Assembly (NCBI GenBank): GCA_036732755.1
Contig: DAINBU010000027.1
Location: forward strand, 1-45,686
Source: DASRRB01 sp036732755
Lineage (GTDB): Bacteria > Planctomycetota > B15-G4 > SIAN01
Reading direction: 5' to 3'
Length of the DNA stretch: 45,686 bases
The notes beneath the pieces were generated by a model, which made no database searches, was not told the origin of the DNA, and saw only the letters and a list, made by a program, of their open reading frames with translations. The stretch's first letter is position 1; each line of letters opens with the position of its first letter. Of this stretch, positions 41,121 to 45,686 are shown piece by piece. Made by a program: the position numbers and the translations under genes.

Positions 41121-42662
41121 CTACTCGACCGTGAGGATCACCGGGTTCGAGAAGTTGCCCGCGCCGCCGGAGAGCGCGAGGAGCTGCAGCGCGATCGTGG
41201 TCCCGAGCGGCGTCGACGGCGGGATCGTGCCGTTCAACGGCGCGACGGGCAGCGTGCCGAGCGGGAAGAGCAGCAGCGTCGAAAGGTCGACGAAGAGGGC
41301 GCCGAACTTGGGATGGAGCAGCGCGCCGTCGTCCGCGCCGACGCAGAGGATCGCCGTCATCCCGGCCGTCCCGGTCGCCGTGACGGTCAGCGCGCCGCCC
41401 GGCGTCGCCGTCCCGGTCACGGCGAGGCGGATGTGGCTGAACTCGAAGGGGCCGAGGTCGACGACGCGCGTGCGGTCGAGGTCGCCGTCGAGGATGCGCG
41501 GCGTGCCGGCGAGGTCGCGCAGCAGGTCGTCGCTGCGAGTGGCGTCGCCGGCGTCGATCGCGGGCGACGTCGCGGCCAGCGAATAGTCGCCGGCGGCGCC
41601 GTCCACGAATTCGGGATCGACGCCGAGCTGATTGCCGGTCGGATCGCCGAGGATCGTCGTGGCGCCGGTGTCGGCCACCAGGTTGAAGCCGGCGGAGTCG
41701 AGCGTGCCGGCGAAGTCGGGGCCGAGGCAGGACGCCGTGTTGCCGGCGAAGATCGAGTGGTGCGTGACGAAGCTCGCGCTGTTCTGGACGCCGCCGCCGA
41801 CGCACCAGGTCGAATTGCCGGCGACCGTGCCGTTGGTCAGCACGAACGTCCCGCCGTCGTTGTTGATCCCGCCGCCCATGCCGCCCGCGCGGTTGTCGAC
41901 GATCAGCACGTAGTCGAAGTCGATCGTGCCGTGGTTGTCGACGCCGCCTCCGTAGTACGTGTATCCGGAGTTGCCGGAGATCGTGCAGTACGTGCCGTCG
42001 ACGGCGCCGAAGTTGGAGATGCCGCCGCCCTGGTAGTAGGCGTAGTTGCCGGTCACGTCGCAGTGCGTCATCGTGAGCGTGCCGGTCGACTTGTTCTTGA
42101 TGCCGCCGCCGTCGTATCCGTAGGCCGAGTTGTCCGAGACCGCGCAGTGGCTGAGCGTGAGGTTGGCGAGGTTGTAGAGGCCGCCGCCGTTCGTCGCCCG
42201 GCAGCCGGTGACGGCGACCCGCTCCAGCGTCAGCGTGCCGGCGTTGTGGACGCCGCCGCCGTAGTAGGTCTGCCCCTGGTTGGCGTCGCCGTGCGCGAGC
42301 GTCAGGTCCTCGAGACGCGCGGTCGTCCCGCTGGTGACTCTCAATACGGTGCCCTGGTAGTTGCCGTCCACGATCGTGAGCGCGATGCCGGCGCCGGAGA
42401 TGGTCACGCTCTTCGCGATCAGCAGCAGCTCGACGTAGTTCCCCGCCTCGACGTGGATCACGTCGCCGTTCGCGGCGACCGCGAGCGCGTCGCCGATGTC
42501 GCAGAAGGGCGCGCCCTGGCTGCCGTCGCCGCCCGCGCAGCCGGGATCGCCGACGTCGACGTACCAGTCGCCGGCGCGCGCTTCGTCGGACGAGACCGCG
42601 GTGACGAACGCGGTGCAGGCGAAGAGAGACCGGAACATCGTGGCTCGCGCGGTCCGGATCAT
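41121..42662 (-). CDS. Secreted beta-helix protein with choice-of-anchor Q-type region
   Basis: A 513-residue exported protein (signal FRSLFACTAFVTAVSSDEARAG). The opening DWYVDVGDPGCAGGDGSQGAPF and the six repeating coils of about 24 residues, each with a GGG-x-x-N core (YYGGGVHNAGTLTL, NGGGLYNLANLTL, DGGGIKNKSTGTLTM, QGGGISNFGAV, YGGGVDNHGTIDF, MGGGINNDGGTFVL), make a right-handed parallel beta-helix. DPEFVDGAAGDYSLAATSPA and the following segment fit the choice-of-anchor Q ending. A further ~100-residue C-terminal domain ends GNFSNPVILTVE. GGAGGA precedes ATG 42662. No catalytic site is evident; an adhesin-like surface role is inference. Confidence 0.87.
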   Translation of the reverse strand: MIRTARATMFRSLFACTAFVTAVSSDEARAGDWYVDVGDPGCAGGDGSQGAPFCDIGDALAVAANGDVIHVEAGNYVELLLIAKSVTISGAGIALTIVDGNYQGTVLRVTSGTTARLEDLTLAHGDANQGQTYYGGGVHNAGTLTLERVAVTGCRATNGGGLYNLANLTLSHCAVSDNSAYGYDGGGIKNKSTGTLTMTHCDVTGNYAYYQGGGISNFGAVDGTYCTISGNSGYTYYGGGVDNHGTIDFDYVLIVDNRAGGMGGGINNDGGTFVLTNGTVAGNSTWCVGGGVQNSASFVTHHSIFAGNTASCLGPDFAGTLDSAGFNLVADTGATTILGDPTGNQLGVDPEFVDGAAGDYSLAATSPAIDAGDATRSDDLLRDLAGTPRILDGDLDRTRVVDLGPFEFSHIRLAVTGTATPGGALTVTATGTAGMTAILCVGADDGALLHPKFGALFVDLSTLLLFPLGTLPVAPLNGTIPPSTPLGTTIALQLLALSGGAGNFSNPVILTVE

Positions 42663-42692
42663 GGCGCGTCCTCCGGCGTGAGGCGGCGATGC

Positions 42693-42698
42693 TACCCT
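42693..42698 (+). promoter_or_regulatory. Possible -10 element (TACCCT)
   Basis: TACCCT ends 6 bp before ATG 42705. If used, the message would be nearly leaderless, which matches the absence of a ribosome site there. Very tentative. Confidence 0.25.
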
Positions 42699-42704
42699 CG
42701 CAGC

Positions 42705-45155
42705 ATGAGAAGAGGGCAGTTCGCGACCGCCCTGCTCGCTCTGCTCGTCGTCCCGCTCGGCGCGACGTCGTGCGCCACCTCCCCGGCCCCGCGCATCCTC
42801 CTGATCGGACTCGACGGCGCGGACTGGGACATCCTCGATCCGCTGATCGCGGCCGGACGGATGCCGCGCGTCGCGCGCCTGCAGGAGTCGGGCGTGCGCG
42901 GCGACCTGCGCACGCTCGAGAGGCTGCCGCTCTCCCCGGTGATCTGGACGACGCTCGCGACCGGGCGCGGCCCCGAGGCGCACGGCGTCACCTGGTTCCT
43001 GGTCGGGACGCCCGACGGCGGACGGGTGCCGGTGCGCAGCAGCGACCGGCGCGTGCGCGCCCTCTGGAACATCCTCCCGGAGCAGCAGCGGCGGGTCGGC
43101 GTGGTCGGCTGGTGGGCGACCGCGCCGGCGGAAGACGCGGGCGACGGCGTCATCGCGTCCGACGCGCTGGGCTTCCACGGCTTCGGCCGGGCCGATGCCG
43201 GATGGCCCGAGGCGCAGAAGGTCCACCCGCCGCGCCTCGCCGCCGAGCTCGCGGCGCTGATGCCGCCGCCGCAGCAGATCGACGCCGCCTTCGCGACGCG
43301 CTTCTTCCACATGAGCGCGGAGGAGTACTACGCGGCCGCCTGGTCGCCGGCGCGCAGCCCCGCCATCGAGCCCGGCAATCCGATCCACCTGTTCCAGCAG
43401 GCCGCGTGCACGACGCTGGGCTACACCGCGATCGCGCGCCGCCTGCTGCGGTCGCCGCCGGACGGCGCCGCGTTCGACCTCTTCCTCGTCTACTACGAGT
43501 CGACCGACAGCCTCTGCCACCTCTTCATGAAGGACGCGCCGCCGCGCCTTCCGTGGGTCTCCGACGCGGACTTCACCCGCTGCCGCGACGTCGTCGACTC
43601 GTGGTACGCGTACATGGACGAGCAGATCGGGCTGCTCGTCGACGCGGCGCCCGCCGGCACGAACGTGGTGCTCGTCTCGGACCACGGATTCCGGACCGGC
43701 GACCAGCGGCCGCGCAGCGACGCGGCCGTCGACCTCCGCGGCGCCCACCTCGACCACGATCGCGACGGCATCTTCCTCGCGAGCGGCCCGCTCTTCCGCC
43801 GCGGCGAGCGGATCGCCGGCGCGACGGTCTTCGACGTCACGCCCACGCTGCTGCACGCGCTCGGCCTGCCCGTCGGCCGCGACATGGAGGGGCGCGTGCT
43901 GACGGAGGCGTTCCCGCCGCCGTTCGCCGCGGACCACGCGCCGACCTGGGTCGCGACCTGGGAGCCCGATCGGCGGGAGGTCGGGACGGCGCCGAGCACG
44001 GCAGCGCAGGCCCCGGGCGCGCAGGAATTCGACGACGCTTCGGCGGACGCGCAGCTGCGCGCGCTCGGCTACGTCGCCGGGAGCGACACGACGGAGGCGA
44101 CCGACCGCGCGCGCGAAGTCGAGCCGACGCACGCGACCGCCGGCGGCGGCGGCGCTGGCGCGAACTCGCCCGAGCAGCACGTGAACATGGGCCGCCTCCT
44201 GGTGCGGCGCGGCGAGATCGATCGGGCGATCGAGGAGTTCCGCGCGGCGCTCGACGGGAGTGTCGCCGACGCGGAGGCGCTGGCCGAGATCGGTCAGGCC
44301 GAGCTCGCGCGCGGCGAGCGCGGGCGGGCGCAGGAGGCCTTCGTCCGCGCGCTGCAGGTGAACCCGCGCCACTCGCGATCGCTGCTGCGCCTCGCCGAAC
44401 TGCGCGTGCAGCGCGGCGAGCTCGCCGACGCCGAGGCGATGTACCGGCAGGTGCTCGCCATCGACGACCGGCTGCCCGAACCGTGGGTGGGTCTCGGCGA
44501 CGTCCTCGAACGGCAGGGCCGGCACGACGACGCCGCGAGCGTGCTCGAGCACGCGCTCGAGCTCGACCCGCGCGACCTCGTCGCGCGCTACGACCTCGGC
44601 GTCGTGCGCATGCAGCAGGGGCGCTGGGCGGAGGCGCGCGCCGCCTACGAGCGGGTCCTCGAGCTCGCGCCCGACCACGCCTTCGCGCGCAACAACCTCG
44701 GCACCGTGTTCTCGAGGCTGGGCGACCGGCAGAGCGCGCTCGACTGCTATCGACGGGTGGCGGCCGCGGAACCGCGGCACGTCGAGTCGCGCGTCAATCT
44801 CGGCAGCCTCCTGCTCGACGAAGGGAAGCCCGCCGAGGCGCTCGCGTTCCTCGAAGAGGCCGTGGCGCTCGCCCCGGGCCTGGAGCCGGCGCAGTTCCTG
44901 CTCGCGAAGGCCACCTTCGCCAACGGCGACCTCCCCGTCGCACGCCGCCGCTTCGAGGCGCTGGTGCGGGTCTATCCCGGCCACGCGGCCGGCTGCGTCG
45001 AGCTCGCACGGCTGTCGTTGCGCGAGGGTCGCGAAGAGGAGGCGCGCGGCTGGCTGCGGCACGCGCTGAAGCGCGGCGGCGCGGCGACGCGCGCCGCGCT
45101 CGCGGCCGATCCCGACTTCTCCGCCATCGACCTCGACGCGCTCGAGAGGGAGTGA
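42705..45155 (+). CDS. Type I phosphodiesterase-like lipoprotein fused to TPR repeats
   Basis: An 816-residue lipoprotein (signal ATALLALLVVPLGATSC, Cys23). Residues ~30-430 are an alkaline-phosphatase-superfamily phosphodiesterase/nucleotide-pyrophosphatase domain: ILLIGLDGADWDILDPL (metal ligand D37), LSPVIWTTLATGRGPEAHG at the nucleophile site, YYESTDSLCHLF, VLVSDHGFRTG and HLDHDRDGIF. After a Gly/Ala-rich linker, residues ~486-790 are eight or so TPR units (e.g. EQHVNMGRLLVRRGEIDRAI, FARNNLGTVFSRLGDRQSAL). The enzyme would act at the cell envelope with TPRs recruiting partners or substrates. ATG 42705 has no clear ribosome site. It is divergent from the beta-helix gene, with start codons 42 bp apart. 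Confidence 0.87.
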   Translation: MRRGQFATALLALLVVPLGATSCATSPAPRILLIGLDGADWDILDPLIAAGRMPRVARLQESGVRGDLRTLERLPLSPVIWTTLATGRGPEAHGVTWFLVGTPDGGRVPVRSSDRRVRALWNILPEQQRRVGVVGWWATAPAEDAGDGVIASDALGFHGFGRADAGWPEAQKVHPPRLAAELAALMPPPQQIDAAFATRFFHMSAEEYYAAAWSPARSPAIEPGNPIHLFQQAACTTLGYTAIARRLLRSPPDGAAFDLFLVYYESTDSLCHLFMKDAPPRLPWVSDADFTRCRDVVDSWYAYMDEQIGLLVDAAPAGTNVVLVSDHGFRTGDQRPRSDAAVDLRGAHLDHDRDGIFLASGPLFRRGERIAGATVFDVTPTLLHALGLPVGRDMEGRVLTEAFPPPFAADHAPTWVATWEPDRREVGTAPSTAAQAPGAQEFDDASADAQLRALGYVAGSDTTEATDRAREVEPTHATAGGGGAGANSPEQHVNMGRLLVRRGEIDRAIEEFRAALDGSVADAEALAEIGQAELARGERGRAQEAFVRALQVNPRHSRSLLRLAELRVQRGELADAEAMYRQVLAIDDRLPEPWVGLGDVLERQGRHDDAASVLEHALELDPRDLVARYDLGVVRMQQGRWAEARAAYERVLELAPDHAFARNNLGTVFSRLGDRQSALDCYRRVAAAEPRHVESRVNLGSLLLDEGKPAEALAFLEEAVALAPGLEPAQFLLAKATFANGDLPVARRRFEALVRVYPGHAAGCVELARLSLREGREEEARGWLRHALKRGGAATRAALAADPDFSAIDLDALERE

Positions 45156-45168
45156 CGCCGGTCCTGCA

Positions 45169-45570
45169 TCACTTCTTGCGGTCGCGCATGTACTCGTGGC
45201 AAGCGAAGCACTGTCCGACCAGGTCGACGTATTCGAGCCGCGCGCGGTCGAACCGGTCGTCGCGCGCCGCCGTCGAGAGCGCGGCGATCGTCCGACGGAA
45301 AGTCGCGCTGCGCTCCAGGTATTCCTGGGTCTGGAGCACGTTCCATTGGAGGTCGGCGCAGATCCGCTCGAGCTGGTCGGCGTCCTCCTGCACGGAGCGG
45401 AGATCCCGACGCGACAGGTCGGCGAGGAGCTTCTGCCCGCACTTCAGCTTGCGCTCCATGAAGTCGGAACGGCTGTCCTTCCGCTCGACGTCGGAGCGCT
45501 CCTGCGCCGGAACGAAGTACGCGCCAGCGAGCGCGACGGCGGCGGCGATGCAGAGCGCGGTCGTCTTCAT
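45169..45570 (-). CDS. Cytochrome c'-like monohaem protein
   Basis: A 133-residue exported protein with signal TTALCIAAAVALAGAYFVPAQ, four predicted helices and a single haem motif CFACH near the C-terminus (LVGQCFACHEYMRDRKK). That architecture is the one of cytochrome c' and related four-helix c-type cytochromes. Haem attachment takes place in the periplasm; the physiological role here is unknown. GGGAGGA precedes ATG 45570. It converges with the phosphodiesterase gene at a 13-bp gap and follows a second gene of the same type. Confidence 0.82.
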   Translation of the reverse strand: MKTTALCIAAAVALAGAYFVPAQERSDVERKDSRSDFMERKLKCGQKLLADLSRRDLRSVQEDADQLERICADLQWNVLQTQEYLERSATFRRTIAALSTAARDDRFDRARLEYVDLVGQCFACHEYMRDRKK

Positions 45571-45592
45571 GCGCGTCCTCCCGATCGCCGCG

Positions 45593-45686
45593 TCACCGGG
45601 ACCGATTCGAATTCCGGAACCACCGGTGGCAGTCGAGGCACTGCGTCGACATCTGCACCCATGCGAACGCGGCGCCGTCGGCGTTC
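45593..45686 (-). CDS. Partial cytochrome c'-like gene (C-terminal end)
   Basis: An open frame entering the right edge on the minus strand ends ...AFAWVQMSTQCLDCHRWFR and stops at 45593-45595. A CLDCH haem motif sits 15 residues from the C-terminus, just as CFACH does in the neighbouring gene 22 bp downstream. It is therefore very likely the 3' end of a paralogue and the first gene of a two-cytochrome unit. Only ~30 codons are visible. Confidence 0.75.
   Translation of the reverse strand, partial: NADGAAFAWVQMSTQCLDCHRWFRNSNRSR

Noticed and set aside
41121..45062. Very long open frames opposite real genes (for example minus 41121-45062, minus 24320-27700, plus 20775-22985)
   Set aside because: High GC removes stop codons in antisense frames. 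Their translations are repetitive Arg/Ala/Asp-rich and lack motifs, while the other strand carries clear families.

Overview
The window is GC-rich bacterial chromosome and most likely comes from a member of the Planctomycetota (PVC superphylum). The pointers are a PVC-type small basic protein, a trio of EutN/CcmL microcompartment vertex proteins next to a class II (fuculose-phosphate type) aldolase, large secreted Asp-box and beta-helix proteins with the C-terminal domain style common in planctomycetes, alkaline-phosphatase/sulfatase-superfamily lipoproteins, and an ECF sigma factor in frame with a membrane-anchored Ig-like protein. A run of exactly 100 N inside one gene shows that this is a draft assembly.

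Layout. 1-3096 (minus strand): start of a possible response regulator, PVC small basic protein, a membrane-anchored protein, a YkgJ-type Cys-cluster protein and a Ser/Thr kinase. 3325-14426 (plus strand): a single-ring Clp-like AAA+ ATPase, then a tightly packed series of a secreted protein, a SurA-like PPIase, three BMC-P shell proteins, a class II aldolase, a GT4 glycosyltransferase, a secreted PIG-L deacetylase, Pcm and an MFS nucleoside-type transporter. 14563-15615 is a degenerate metallopeptidase-like protein. It ends in a 32-bp stem shared with the convergent gene to its right.

15636-26074 (minus strand): three tandem Asp-box (sialidase-like) secreted proteins feed through start/stop overlaps into a radical SAM protein, a Tat-type beta-helix protein and a DUF3754/TMEM143-like membrane protein, then a DUF4287-SRPBCC-like protein. 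A tRNA-Arg(CCG) sits between copies 2 and 3 of the Asp-box gene. 26200-33934: a sulfatase-like lipoprotein, the housekeeping run ribH-nusB-ftsY with an O-antigen-ligase/TPR protein, a Fur-family regulator and purD.

34119-41066 looks like an accessory region. It has tRNA-Arg(TCT), two membrane-anchored proteins with repeated carboxypeptidase-regulatory-like domains, a displaced 3' fragment of the same tRNA, an ECF sigma factor separated from the second of these proteins by a single in-frame TAG, and a small overlapping gene pair that resembles an orphan polymorphic-toxin tip plus partner. 41121-45686 holds a choice-of-anchor-Q beta-helix protein, a phosphodiesterase-TPR lipoprotein and two tandem cytochrome c'-like genes, the last cut by the window edge.

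Start/stop overlaps of ATGA or GTGA type join many neighbours, and GTG starts are frequent, so translational coupling appears common. No rRNA, CRISPR array, transposase or integrase was seen.
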